A program made the position numbers and the translations under genes. DNA of 64,000 nucleotides from Pseudomonas putida W15Oct28 (GTDB lineage: Bacteria > Pseudomonadota > Gammaproteobacteria > Pseudomonadales > Pseudomonadaceae), in assembly GCF_000708715.2 (NCBI RefSeq), contig NZ_JENB01000026.1, positions 20,577 to 84,576 on the forward strand, in the 5' to 3' direction. How positions within the stretch are numbered: position 1 is the stretch's first letter; each line of letters opens with the position of its first letter. Of the stretch, positions 16,864-25,985 are shown one piece after another. The notes under the pieces were generated by a model. It had not been told where the DNA came from, did not search any database, and saw nothing but the letters and a program-made list of their open reading frames with translations.

Positions 16864-18129
16864 GTGATCAAGATCTTTATCGGCGTGTTGTTCGGCCTGC
16901 TGTTCTTCAGCGACTTTGCCGTGCTGACGCTCGGGCTGGGCAGTGCCTTTGCCGGTTGGCGCGAAATGATCAGCCTGCTGATGATCATGTGGCTACTGCT
17001 GCGGGCGCTGGCCAGTATCACGGCGCGTGGCACGGTCAACCTCGAAGTGGGGCGGTCGCTGCTGATCCTTCTGTTCTTCGCCTTCCTGTACCTGCTGTTC
17101 GGCGACCTGAGCGCAGGGTCGGTGCGCATGTTCCGTGCATTGGCCGTGCCGGTGTTCGTCGGCATGGCTGTGGCCATCTGGGCGCAGGCGGTGTCGACCG
17201 AGAAGAAGCTGCGCCATGTGTACTGGTCGGTGCTGGCCATGAGCGTGCTCACCGGCGGGTACGCGTTGTACCAATACCTGACCATCGCCTCGGCCGAGCA
17301 GTTCTGGTACTGGCCGCTGCTTACCGCCAAAGGCTACGAGCTGCAGCCCTACAACTCGATGCGTGACGGGTTGCCGCGGGTTTCCGGCTTCTTTACCGGC
17401 ACCCTGGAGTTTTCCGCCGTCATTCTCAACACCGCCGCCATGACGCTGGCCGTGTTGCTCAGCGGGCGCAACTGGTCGCTTACCCGGCGCCTGCTGCTGA
17501 GCGCCGCGTTTGTGTTGCTGTGCGGGTTGATTGCGATCGGTTCGGTGCGCACGGCCATGATCGGCCTGGTGTGCATCTGCGCCATGCTGGTGGTGGCCCG
17601 GGTGCTGCGCACGGCCTGGCTGATTTCGCTGCTGGGCTACCTGCAGTTCGTTGGCCTGACCGTGGCGATCTTCGTGTACCTGTCGATGGGCTACACCCAG
17701 GACTTGTCCGCGCTGGACCGTGAGCGCCAGTGGCTGCACATGTACGAGGTGCTGAACGCGCACCCCATGGGCTATGGCTTTGGCTCGGTGGGCCCAGGCC
17801 AGCCGTACTGGTTCGATTCGTTCTGGCTCAATCTGCTGGCCACCTGCGGCTGGGTTGGCGCGCTGATCATGGCCGGGCTGATTCTGTGGTATCACAAACT
17901 GGTGACGATCATCGTCCGGGACAGGCCGCATGCCAGCGCGTGGAAAAACGGTTTGGGCAACTTCGTGATTGCCAGTTACCCGTTTTTCCTGAGCTCGTTC
18001 TTTTTCCAGTCCTATACGAACAGTGTGGTCCTTTACATATTCGCGATCGTGGTGATGGTGATCATTGGTGAAAACAGAAGAACAAAAGTTGAGCTTGGCC
18101 GTACTGATCGTTCTGTATCGGAAAACTAG
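16864..18129 (+). CDS. wzy: O-antigen polymerase
   Basis: Wzy joins repeat units in the periplasm. This 421-residue protein is polytopic, with about eleven hydrophobic helices, and has the large loop and segment GFGSVGPGQPYWFDSFWLNLLA near residue 300, like the conserved region of O-antigen ligase/polymerase proteins. Start choice: GTG 16864 has a GAGGGTGA site just upstream; GTG 16858 would make a four-base overlap with the previous stop. Low sequence conservation is normal for Wzy, so the call rests on topology and on its place in the cluster. Confidence 0.8.
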   Translation: MIKIFIGVLFGLLFFSDFAVLTLGLGSAFAGWREMISLLMIMWLLLRALASITARGTVNLEVGRSLLILLFFAFLYLLFGDLSAGSVRMFRALAVPVFVGMAVAIWAQAVSTEKKLRHVYWSVLAMSVLTGGYALYQYLTIASAEQFWYWPLLTAKGYELQPYNSMRDGLPRVSGFFTGTLEFSAVILNTAAMTLAVLLSGRNWSLTRRLLLSAAFVLLCGLIAIGSVRTAMIGLVCICAMLVVARVLRTAWLISLLGYLQFVGLTVAIFVYLSMGYTQDLSALDRERQWLHMYEVLNAHPMGYGFGSVGPGQPYWFDSFWLNLLATCGWVGALIMAGLILWYHKLVTIIVRDRPHASAWKNGLGNFVIASYPFFLSSFFFQSYTNSVVLYIFAIVVMVIIGENRRTKVELGRTDRSVSEN

Positions 18130-18937
18130 CCAGGACTCGATCGCCCTGCAGTCCCTGCTGGCACAAAAGGCACTGCTGCATGATGAAGGGGTCGACCTGC
18201 AACTGTACGTCTGGAACAACTCTCCCGGCATGGCGCAGCCGTGCCCGGGCGTGCGCTGGTATGAGGCCGAAAACCAGCGGCTGTCGGTAATCTACAACCA
18301 GGTGGCCGAAGAGGCATTTGCCGCCGGCGTAGAGCTGTTCATGATCTCGGACGACGACACCAACTACTCGAACATACGCCTGTCCAGCTGCCTGGCGCAG
18401 ATTGGCCAGGTGCGCAGTGCGCCGGGCGGCGACCAGGTGGGGGTGTTCATGCCCCGCCTGGTCAGCCATGGGCAACTGGTCAGCCCCGGTCAGCGCTGGT
18501 TGTTCATGGGCCGTCTTACCCCCGATGTGGCCCCCGGCCTGGTGGACTCGAAAAACCTGCTTGGCATCAACAGCGGGCTGATTTTTACCCGCCAGTGCTT
18601 CCAGCGCATGACGCCGTTCTATGACGAGCGGCTGCGCTTCTATGCCACCGATACCGACTTTTTCATCCGCTACGAGGGGTATTTCCCCAAGGCTTGCGTG
18701 CTGGATGTGGAAATTGCCCACGACCTGTCCGAACACAGCGCCGATACCCCCGAGCGTGCCTTGTTCCGCTTCGAGGAAATGATCCACGGGTTGCGTATCA
18801 GTTTTCGTTCCCACGGCCTGCTGCAACGGGGCCTGCTGGACCTGTACCTGGTCTATGCTGCCTTTCGCAAAGCACTGGCCTATCGCCGCCCGGCCTTCAT
18901 CAAGGCCTTGTTTACCCAGGTGAGGGCCGTGAAATGA
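18068..18937 (+). CDS. GT-A fold glycosyltransferase
   Basis: This protein of about 289 residues resembles family 2 glycosyltransferases. It has an N-terminal beta strand AVLIVLYRKTSQDS, the acidic metal-binding stretch FMISDDDTNYSNIR (DxD type) near residue 100, and a late FYATDTDFFIRYEG region with ED-like acidic residues. The GTG at 18068 is the likeliest start; it lies inside the end of wzy, an overlap of about 60 bases. It probably adds one sugar of the O-unit on the cytoplasmic face. The sugar is unknown. Confidence 0.8.
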   Translation: MKTEEQKLSLAVLIVLYRKTSQDSIALQSLLAQKALLHDEGVDLQLYVWNNSPGMAQPCPGVRWYEAENQRLSVIYNQVAEEAFAAGVELFMISDDDTNYSNIRLSSCLAQIGQVRSAPGGDQVGVFMPRLVSHGQLVSPGQRWLFMGRLTPDVAPGLVDSKNLLGINSGLIFTRQCFQRMTPFYDERLRFYATDTDFFIRYEGYFPKACVLDVEIAHDLSEHSADTPERALFRFEEMIHGLRISFRSHGLLQRGLLDLYLVYAAFRKALAYRRPAFIKALFTQVRAVK

Positions 18938-19641
18938 TGCATGCCTTGCTCGAAAAACTGGTGCTGCTGGTTAAAAAGCGCCCAATGGTAATCGACCGAC
19001 GTATCTCGTCGGGCTATCTGCTGGGGCTGATTGTGACCAAGCTGGTGATGGCCTGCCGCGGCGTGATCCGGCTTCGCCAGCGGCGGTTGGCGTTCATCGG
19101 CTCGGGGGTGACACTGAATGAAGTGAGCAAGATCCAGTACGGCCCGGGTCTGGTGATCGACCAGGGCTGCTTCGTCGATGCCTTGTCCAATGACGGCATC
19201 CGCTTCGGTACCGCGGTATCGCTGAACAAGCACATCATCATCGAGTGCACTGGCAGCCTGGCCAACATCGGCAAGGGCCTGGTGATTGGTGACAACGTCG
19301 GCCTGGGCGCCGGTTGCTTCCTGGGTTGCGCCGGCGGCATCGAAATTGGCAGCGACACCATCATCGGCAATTTTGTCAGCTTTCATTCTGAAAACCACAA
19401 TTTCGAAGACCCGTTGCAACCCATCCGCCTGCAGGGCGTGACCCGTCAAGGTATCAAGGTTGGCCGCAACTGCTGGATCGGTGCCAAGGTGACCGTGCTC
19501 GATGGCGCGGTGATCGAAGACGGTTGCGTGTTTGCCGCGGGGGCGGTGGTGGCTGCGGGTGTGTACCGCAAGAACTCGATTTATGGCGGTGTGCCGGCCA
19601 AGTTCCTGAAGGCGCGCATCGCAGAAGAAGGGGTGGCATGA
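18934..19641 (+). CDS. hexapeptide-repeat acyltransferase (WbbJ-like)
   Basis: This 235-residue protein has a basic amphipathic N terminus (KLVLLVKKRPMVIDRR) and a left-handed beta-helix C-terminal two thirds: IGKGLVIGDNVGLGAGCF, GGIEIGSDTIIGNFVSFHSE, VGRNCWIGAKVTVLDGAV and GGVPAKFLKARI. The histidine in FHSENHNF matches the catalytic position of this family. It probably O- or N-acetylates an O-antigen sugar. The ATG overlaps the upstream stop by four bases (ATGA). Confidence 0.85.
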   Translation: MMHALLEKLVLLVKKRPMVIDRRISSGYLLGLIVTKLVMACRGVIRLRQRRLAFIGSGVTLNEVSKIQYGPGLVIDQGCFVDALSNDGIRFGTAVSLNKHIIIECTGSLANIGKGLVIGDNVGLGAGCFLGCAGGIEIGSDTIIGNFVSFHSENHNFEDPLQPIRLQGVTRQGIKVGRNCWIGAKVTVLDGAVIEDGCVFAAGAVVAAGVYRKNSIYGGVPAKFLKARIAEEGVA

Positions 19642-20729
19642 AAACGTTGCACTTTGTCCATTTGCTGAATGACTACAGTGGTAGCCCCCGGGTACTGAAC
19701 CAGACCATCACCGCACTCCAGCAAAGTGGTGCCGACTGCACCTTGCATGTGGGCAGCAGCGGCCACGGCGTGCTTGACGAGCTGCAGGTGCGCACCTGCA
19801 AGTTTGCCTACAAGCGTTTCGACAACCGCTGGCTGACCCTGCTGGCGTATGCCGGTTCGCAAGTGACGCTGTTTTTCAGCCTGCTGCGCAAGGTGCGGCC
19901 GGGGCAGGTTGTGCTGATCAATACCATGTTGCCTTTTGGTGCGGCGCTGGCTGCCCGCTTGCGCGGTGCCAAAGTGGTTTACCACGTGCACGAAACCTCC
20001 ATTCGGCCTGCGCTGCTCAAGGCGTTTCTGCGCCGGGTGATTGCCGGTTGTGCCAGCAAGGTGGTCTACGTGTCGAAGTACCTGCAGGTACAGGAGGGCG
20101 TTGCCGGGGTGCCAGCGGTGACCGTGTACAACGGCTTGGCCGAGAGCTTTCAGCAGCAGGCGATGGCCACGCCGTACCAGCACCTTCATGGCGGCTGCTT
20201 CAATGTGCTGATGCTGGCGTCGCTGAAGGGCTACAAGGGCGTGGACGAGTTCGTCGCACTGGCTACGGCGCTGGCCGCGGACCCTATGCTCAAGTTCACC
20301 CTGGTACTCAATGCCAGCGCCCAGGAAGTAGACACGTATTTCGCCGGCAAGGTATTGCCGAAAAACCTTGAGCTCAGCCCGGCCAGCGCCGACGTGGCGA
20401 GGTTCTACCGCGAGGCCAGCCTGGTGCTGAACCTGTCCCATGTGGATGGCTGGGTCGAAACGTTTGGCCTGACCATTCTCGAGGCGATGGCCTTTGGCAT
20501 CCCGACCATCGTGCCCCCGGTTGGCGGCCCCGTGGAGCTGGTCAGTGATGGGGTAGAGGGCTACCAGATCGACTCGAAAAACCACCAACAGCTGGTGCGC
20601 ACGGTAGCGCGCCTGTCGCAGGACCCACAGCTGTGCCAGGCATTGTCCGAGCGCGCACGCATGAAAGCGAGTGAGTTTTCCACCGCCAACTTCCAGAAAA
20701 ATATCGTGATGGTGTTTGATGACCTATAA
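19638..20729 (+). CDS. glycosyltransferase family 4
   Basis: This 363-residue GT-B enzyme starts MKTLHFVHLLNDYSGSPRVL, which is the acceptor domain, and carries in its donor domain VLMLASLKGYKGVDEFVALA and the signature ETFGLTILEAMAFGIPTIVP, with the conserved glutamate, then GGPVELVSDGVEGY. It should transfer a nucleotide-activated sugar onto the growing lipid-linked O-unit. The start overlaps the acyltransferase stop by four bases. Confidence 0.9.
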   Translation: MKTLHFVHLLNDYSGSPRVLNQTITALQQSGADCTLHVGSSGHGVLDELQVRTCKFAYKRFDNRWLTLLAYAGSQVTLFFSLLRKVRPGQVVLINTMLPFGAALAARLRGAKVVYHVHETSIRPALLKAFLRRVIAGCASKVVYVSKYLQVQEGVAGVPAVTVYNGLAESFQQQAMATPYQHLHGGCFNVLMLASLKGYKGVDEFVALATALAADPMLKFTLVLNASAQEVDTYFAGKVLPKNLELSPASADVARFYREASLVLNLSHVDGWVETFGLTILEAMAFGIPTIVPPVGGPVELVSDGVEGYQIDSKNHQQLVRTVARLSQDPQLCQALSERARMKASEFSTANFQKNIVMVFDDL

Positions 20730-21828
20730 GATTGCAGTGATTGGTACGGTAGGTTTGCCCGCCCAATACGGTGGCTGGGAAACATTGACCGAACAATTGG
20801 TGCGCAACCTGCCGGGTGACTGCGAGCTCACCGTGTATTGCAGCGCGCCGCATTACCCCGAGCGCCCGAAGTTTTTCGAACGTGCCCGCCTGGTTTACCT
20901 GAACCTCAAGGCCAATGGCGTGCAGAGCATTCCGTACGACGTGCTGAGCATGCTGCACGCCTACCGCAAGCATGACCTGATGCTGATCCTGGGTGTTTCC
21001 GGCTGCATCGCCCTGCCATTCATGCGCCTGCTGACGCGCAAGCCGATCGTGGTGAACATCGACGGCTACGAATGGAAGCGCGCCAAATGGTCCAACTTCG
21101 CCCGCTGGTTCCTGAAGCTGTCTGAAGCCGTGGCCGTGCGCTTCGCCCACGCGGTCATCACCGACAACAAGGTGCTGCAGGAGTATGTGACCGCCGAATA
21201 CAACAAACCCAGCGAACTGATTGCCTACGGTGGTGACCAGGCCCGGGCCGGCCAGCCAAGCGAGCAAGCCCGCCAGGCGTACCCGTTCCTTGGCGCGCCT
21301 TACGCCTTCACGGTGTGCCGCATCGAGCCGGAAAACAACATCCACGTCATTCTCGAGGCCTTTGCCGGGTCTGGCATGCCGCTGGCGATCATCGGCAACT
21401 GGAACCACAGCGAATACGGCGTGCAACTGCGCAAGCAGTATGAAGGGGTGAGCAACATTCACCTGCTGGACCCGATCTACGATGTGGAACAACTGAGCCC
21501 ACTGCGCAGCAATGCCACGGTGTACCTGCACGGCCACAGCGCCGGCGGTACCAACCCGTCGCTGGTCGAGGCCATGTGGCTGGGCCTGCCGGTGGTGGCA
21601 TTCGATGTGTCGTTCAACCGCGCCACTACCGAAGACCAGGCGCTGTACTTTGCCGACAGCACGTCGCTGCGCAACCACGTACAGGCGCTGCTGGGCGATG
21701 CTGACGCCCGTGCGCAACTGTCGACGCGCCTGCATGAAATTGCCAACCGCCGTTACCGCTGGTCGGTGGTGGCGGAGCAGTACCGTAGCGTGTTCACCCG
21801 CTTGCTGGGCCGGGCGGGGAGAGGTTGA
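20719..21828 (+). CDS. DUF1972-type glycosyltransferase, possible rhamnosyltransferase
   Basis: This 369-residue protein has the DUF1972 N terminus IGTVGLPAQYGGWETLTEQL and a GT1/GT4 donor domain with HGHSAGGTNPSLVEAMWLGLPVVAF. Several characterised members of this type (Cps2T/WchF of streptococci) are beta-1,4-rhamnosyltransferases, and the cluster makes dTDP-rhamnose precursors, so rhamnose transfer is a reasonable guess, not a demonstration. The ATG at 20719 is used; it overlaps the upstream gene by eleven bases. Confidence 0.85.
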   Translation: MTYKIAVIGTVGLPAQYGGWETLTEQLVRNLPGDCELTVYCSAPHYPERPKFFERARLVYLNLKANGVQSIPYDVLSMLHAYRKHDLMLILGVSGCIALPFMRLLTRKPIVVNIDGYEWKRAKWSNFARWFLKLSEAVAVRFAHAVITDNKVLQEYVTAEYNKPSELIAYGGDQARAGQPSEQARQAYPFLGAPYAFTVCRIEPENNIHVILEAFAGSGMPLAIIGNWNHSEYGVQLRKQYEGVSNIHLLDPIYDVEQLSPLRSNATVYLHGHSAGGTNPSLVEAMWLGLPVVAFDVSFNRATTEDQALYFADSTSLRNHVQALLGDADARAQLSTRLHEIANRRYRWSVVAEQYRSVFTRLLGRAGRG

Positions 21829-22817
21829 TGGCCGGGCAAGGCAACGCACAATGCCCAGGCGTCCTGGTCACCGGCGGCAGCGGTTTTGTCGGCAAGGTGC
21901 TGTTGCAGCGCCTTGCTGCAGACGCGCGCCGGGCGCCGCGGGCCCTGGTGCGGAAATTACCCGGCCAGCCGCTGGAGGGCGTGGATTACCGTGCATTCAG
22001 CGAGCTGTCGGCGGTGGATGTTGCGTCCGGGCACTTCGAGCGGGTGGACACCGTCATCCACCTGGCCTCCCGCGTGCACGTCATGCACGAAACCGCCACC
22101 GACCCACTGGCCGAATTCCGCCGGGTAAACGTTGAAGGCACCCTGAGCCTGGCTCGGGCTGCGGTCCAGGCAGGTGTGCGGCGCTTCATCTTTGTCAGCT
22201 CGGTGAAGGTCAATGGCGAAACCACCGACGGCCGCCAGCCCTTCAGCGCTGACGAGGTGCCTGCGCCATCAGACCCGTACGGCATCTCCAAGCGCGAAGC
22301 CGAAGACGGCCTGCGTGAACTGGCAGCGAATACCGGGCTGGAAGTGGTGATCGTGCGCCCGGTGCTGGTCTATGGCCCCGGGGTGAAAGCCAATTTCCGC
22401 AGCATGATGAACTGGCTGAGCAAAGGCGTGCCGCTGCCGTTTGGCGCCATCCACAACAAGCGCAGCCTGGTGGCCCTGGACAACCTGGTGGACCTGCTGG
22501 TGACCTGCATCGACCACCCGGCCGCCGCCAACCAGACCTTCCTGGCCAGCGATGGCCACGACCTGTCCACCACCGAATTGCTGCAGCGGCTGGGCAAGGC
22601 ACTGGGCAAGCCCGCCAGGTTGCTGCCTGTGCCCGCCAGCTGGCTGAAGGGGGCGGCGACCCTGGCCGGCAAAGGCGGCCTGGCGCAGCGCCTGTGCGGG
22701 TCGTTGCAGGTAGACAGTGGCAAAACCCGTGAACTGCTGGGCTGGCAGCCCCCGCTGGATGTGGACCAGGCCCTGCGGGCCACGGCACTCAATTTCTTGA
22801 AAGGGCAAGACCAATGA
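21828..22817 (+). CDS. wbpV: UDP-sugar 4-epimerase/reductase of the WbpV type
   Basis: This 329-residue extended SDR has the NAD fingerprint VTGGSGFVGKVLLQRL, the catalytic serine region FVSSVKVNGE and YxxxK in YGISKREAED. In P. aeruginosa serotype O6 the order wbpV-wbpL-wbpM is the same, and WbpV is needed for the QuiNAc found there. It probably reduces the 4-keto product of WbpM to UDP-QuiNAc (or the FucNAc epimer). The start overlaps the upstream stop by one base and the end overlaps wbpL by four. Confidence 0.85.
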   Translation: MAGQGNAQCPGVLVTGGSGFVGKVLLQRLAADARRAPRALVRKLPGQPLEGVDYRAFSELSAVDVASGHFERVDTVIHLASRVHVMHETATDPLAEFRRVNVEGTLSLARAAVQAGVRRFIFVSSVKVNGETTDGRQPFSADEVPAPSDPYGISKREAEDGLRELAANTGLEVVIVRPVLVYGPGVKANFRSMMNWLSKGVPLPFGAIHNKRSLVALDNLVDLLVTCIDHPAAANQTFLASDGHDLSTTELLQRLGKALGKPARLLPVPASWLKGAATLAGKGGLAQRLCGSLQVDSGKTRELLGWQPPLDVDQALRATALNFLKGQDQ

Positions 22818-23827
22818 CGGTTTGGTGGCTTATTCCCCTCGTCGCAGGGGCATCCCTGCTTTTGACTGCTGCGCTACGGCGCTACGCCCTGAACAAGCAG
22901 ATCATCGACGTGCCCAATGCGCGTAGTTCGCACACTGTGCCTACCCCGCGGGGCGGTGGCGTGGCCATTGTGCTGAGCTTCCTGGCCTGCCTGCCGCTAC
23001 TGGGTATGGCCGGTGCCGTGCCGCTGGCGCCGCTGGTCGCCATTGGTGGGGCAGGGGCGTTGATCGCGGTAATCGGCTTCATGGACGACCACGGCCACAT
23101 CGCTGCCCGCTGGCGCCTGCTTGGCCACTTCGCCGCAGCCGCGTGGATGCTGTACTGGCTGGGCGGCCTGGCGCCGTTGCAGGTGTTCGGCTTCACCCTC
23201 GACCTGCAGTGGTTCGGCTTCATTCTGGCGGCGTTCTACACCGTGTGGATGCTTAACCTGTATAACTTCATGGACGGCATCGATGGCATTGCCAGCGTCG
23301 AAGCGGTCACCGCCTGCCTGAGCATAATGCTGCTGTCGGCCCTGGCCGGTGTGCCGCAGTTGATGGCACTGCCGCTGTTGCTGGCTGCGGCCACGCTGGG
23401 CTTTCTGTTCTGGAACTTCCCGCCGGCCAAGATCTTCATGGGCGATGCCGGCAGTGGCTTCCTTGGCATTGTACTGGCGGGCTTGTCGCTGCAGGCTGCC
23501 TGGGCTTCGCCGCAATTGTTCTGGTGCTGGCTGATTCTGCTGGGCGTGTTCGTGGTAGATGCCACCTTCACCCTGATCCGCCGCTTGCTGCGCGGTGACA
23601 AGGTGTACGAAGCGCACCGCAGCCACGCTTACCAGTTTGCCTCTCGCCACTGTGGCAAGCACCTGCCGGTAACCCTGGCGGTGGCCGCGATCAACCTGTT
23701 CTGGCTGCTGCCGGTAGCCCTGTGTGTGCTGTTGCTGGGCCTGGACGGCGTGTGGGGCGTGATCATTGCCTACCTGCCATTGGCATATCTGGCCGTGCGC
23801 TGGCGCGCCGGTGAGCTCGAACACTAG
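22814..23827 (+). CDS. wbpL: initiating sugar-1-phosphate transferase (WecA/MraY family)
   Basis: This 337-residue polyprenyl-phosphate sugar-phosphate transferase has about ten membrane helices and the family motifs PNARSSHTVPTPRGGG, IGFMDDHGH, NLYNFMDGIDGIAS and FPPAKIFMGDAGSGFLG, plus the basic HRSHAYQ loop. It should move QuiNAc-1-P or FucNAc-1-P from UDP to undecaprenyl phosphate and so start the O-unit. Position before wbpM matches P. aeruginosa wbpL. Confidence 0.9.
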   Translation: MTVWWLIPLVAGASLLLTAALRRYALNKQIIDVPNARSSHTVPTPRGGGVAIVLSFLACLPLLGMAGAVPLAPLVAIGGAGALIAVIGFMDDHGHIAARWRLLGHFAAAAWMLYWLGGLAPLQVFGFTLDLQWFGFILAAFYTVWMLNLYNFMDGIDGIASVEAVTACLSIMLLSALAGVPQLMALPLLLAAATLGFLFWNFPPAKIFMGDAGSGFLGIVLAGLSLQAAWASPQLFWCWLILLGVFVVDATFTLIRRLLRGDKVYEAHRSHAYQFASRHCGKHLPVTLAVAAINLFWLLPVALCVLLLGLDGVWGVIIAYLPLAYLAVRWRAGELEH

Positions 23828-23885
23828 CTAAAGTGATAGGACGAAGACAGTAGACATGTCACGTTGGAAAGCCCTAAGAGGTTCT

Positions 23886-25883
23886 ATGGATAAGCTGCGC
23901 TCAAGACTGCTTGGACTACCTCGACGCCACAAACGGCTGATTCAGGTAGCGGCTGATGTGATTCTGGTCTGGTTCGCGCTGTGGCTGGCGTTTGTCGTGC
24001 GCCTGGGCATCGACGACCTGGCCAACCCTGTTCTGGACCACACCTGGTTGTTCATCACCGCGCCGATCATCTCGATCCCGCTGTTCATCCGCTTTGGCCT
24101 GTACCGGGCAGTCATGCGCTATTTCGGCAATGACGCGCTGATCGCCATCATCAAGGCCGTGACACTGTCGGCGCTGATCCTGGGCTTCATCATCTACTGG
24201 GCCAGCAACCACCAGAACGTGGTGCCTCGCTCGATCACCTTCAACTACTGGTGGCTGAGCCTGATCATGGTCGGCGGCCTGCGCCTGGCCATGCGCCAGT
24301 ACTTCCTCGGTGACTGGTTCGCCACCGCCGTACAGCATGTGCCCTTTGCCAACCGCAACGATGGCCTGCCACGGGTTGCCATCTACGGCGCCGGCTCGGC
24401 CGGTAACCAGCTGGTTGCGGCCCTGCGCATGGGCAAGGCCATGCGCCCGGTAGCGTTCATCGACGACGATGGCAGCATCACCGACCGGGTGATCGCCGGC
24501 CTGCAGGTGTACCAGCCAGAACAACTGCAACGCATGATCGACGACACCGGCGCCGAGGAAATCCTGCTGGCGCTGCCCTCGGTCAGCCGCAGCCGCCGCC
24601 GCGAAATCCTCAACCTGCTTGAAGGCTACCCGCTGCACGTACGCAGTGTGCCCGGTTTCATGGACCTGGCCAGTGGCCGGGTCAAGGTGGACGACATCCA
24701 GGAAGTGGACATCGCCGACCTGCTGGGCCGCGACGCGGTGCCTGCACAAGGTGACCTGCTGCAGCACTGCATCATCGACCAGACCGTGATGGTGACCGGT
24801 GCCGGTGGCTCGATCGGCTCCGAGCTGTGCCGCCAGATCCTGGGGCAGACGCCGCGTATTCTGCTGCTGTTCGAGCACAGCGAATTCAACCTGTACACCA
24901 TCGCCGGCGAGCTGGAACAGCGCATCCTGCGCGAAGGCCTGGCCGTGCAGTTGATCCCGATACTGGGCTCGGTCCGCGACCAGGCCAAGATGCTCGACGT
25001 GATGCGCGCCTGGCAGGTAGACACCGTCTACCACGCCGCGGCCTACAAGCATGTGCCCATTGTCGAGCACAACATTGCCGAAGGCCTGTCGAACAATGTG
25101 TTCGGCACCCTGTACACCGCCCAGGCGGCGCTGCAGGCTGGCGTGTCGAACTTCGTGCTGATTTCCACCGACAAGGCCGTACGCCCCACCAACGTGATGG
25201 GCAGCACCAAGCGCCTGGCCGAAATGGTGCTGCAGGCCCTTAGCAACGAGCTGGCGCCGGTGCTGATGGGTGAAACCGGCAATGTGTCACAGGTTAACAA
25301 GACCCGTTTCACCATGGTGCGCTTCGGCAACGTGCTGGGCTCGTCGGGCTCGGTCATCCCGTTGTTCCACAAACAGATCAAGCTTGGCGGGCCACTGACG
25401 GTCACCCACCCGAAAATCACCCGCTACTTCATGACCATCCCCGAGGCTGCGCAACTGGTGATCCAGGCCGGCTCCATGGGGCAGGGCGGCGACGTGTTCG
25501 TGCTGGACATGGGCGAGCCGGTGAAGATCGTGGAACTGGCAGAAAAAATGATTCACCTGTCCGGCTTCAGCATCCGCTCCGAGCGCAACCCGCTGGGCGA
25601 TATCGCCATCAACTTCACCGGCCTGCGCCCGGGCGAAAAACTGTACGAAGAGTTGTTGATCGGCGACAACGTGATTGCCACGCGCCACCCCATGATCATG
25701 AGCGCCAACGAAGACTACCTGACCTGGGAGGTGCTGAAGCAGCGCCTGGATGCACTGCGTGCCGCGACCGCGGCCGACGACTTTGCCACCGTGCGCCAGT
25801 TGCTGCGCGACACCGTGAGCGGCTACGTGCCGGGCGGCGAAATTGTGGACTGGCTGTACCAGCGTCGGCGCTTGGAGCCCTGA
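23886..25883 (+). CDS. wbpM: membrane-bound UDP-GlcNAc 4,6-dehydratase
   Basis: WbpM makes UDP-4-keto-6-deoxy-GlcNAc for QuiNAc and FucNAc. The N-terminal 150 residues hold four membrane helices (LVWFALWLAFVVRLG and others), followed by a nucleotide-binding domain (VAIYGAGSAGNQLVAAL) and the catalytic SDR domain (VMVTGAGGSIGSELCRQI, STDKAVRPTNVMGSTKR). The catalytic triad is S-M-K instead of S-Y-K, as known for this family. The ATG at 23886 has an AAGAGG site and gives 665 residues, which fits P. aeruginosa WbpM; the in-frame ATG at 23856 would add ten residues. Confidence 0.95.
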   Translation: MDKLRSRLLGLPRRHKRLIQVAADVILVWFALWLAFVVRLGIDDLANPVLDHTWLFITAPIISIPLFIRFGLYRAVMRYFGNDALIAIIKAVTLSALILGFIIYWASNHQNVVPRSITFNYWWLSLIMVGGLRLAMRQYFLGDWFATAVQHVPFANRNDGLPRVAIYGAGSAGNQLVAALRMGKAMRPVAFIDDDGSITDRVIAGLQVYQPEQLQRMIDDTGAEEILLALPSVSRSRRREILNLLEGYPLHVRSVPGFMDLASGRVKVDDIQEVDIADLLGRDAVPAQGDLLQHCIIDQTVMVTGAGGSIGSELCRQILGQTPRILLLFEHSEFNLYTIAGELEQRILREGLAVQLIPILGSVRDQAKMLDVMRAWQVDTVYHAAAYKHVPIVEHNIAEGLSNNVFGTLYTAQAALQAGVSNFVLISTDKAVRPTNVMGSTKRLAEMVLQALSNELAPVLMGETGNVSQVNKTRFTMVRFGNVLGSSGSVIPLFHKQIKLGGPLTVTHPKITRYFMTIPEAAQLVIQAGSMGQGGDVFVLDMGEPVKIVELAEKMIHLSGFSIRSERNPLGDIAINFTGLRPGEKLYEELLIGDNVIATRHPMIMSANEDYLTWEVLKQRLDALRAATAADDFATVRQLLRDTVSGYVPGGEIVDWLYQRRRLEP

Positions 25884-25902
25884 ACGCTGTACTGACAAAC
25901 AG

Positions 25903-25930
25903 AACGGGCGTTGCCGGCATAGCAACGCCC
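25903..25930 (+). terminator. hairpin between wbpM and rmlB
   Basis: An inverted repeat gggcgttgc/gcaacgccc with a 7-base loop lies 20 bases after the wbpM stop. There is no T run, so it may be a partial terminator or an mRNA-stability hairpin. A second small stem (ttcaaac/gtttgaa) follows at about 25939-25960. Confidence 0.45.
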
Positions 25931-25985
25931 ACATGAACTTCAAACGCAGTGAAGTTTGAATGCGGCAATTGGGAAGAACTGAACG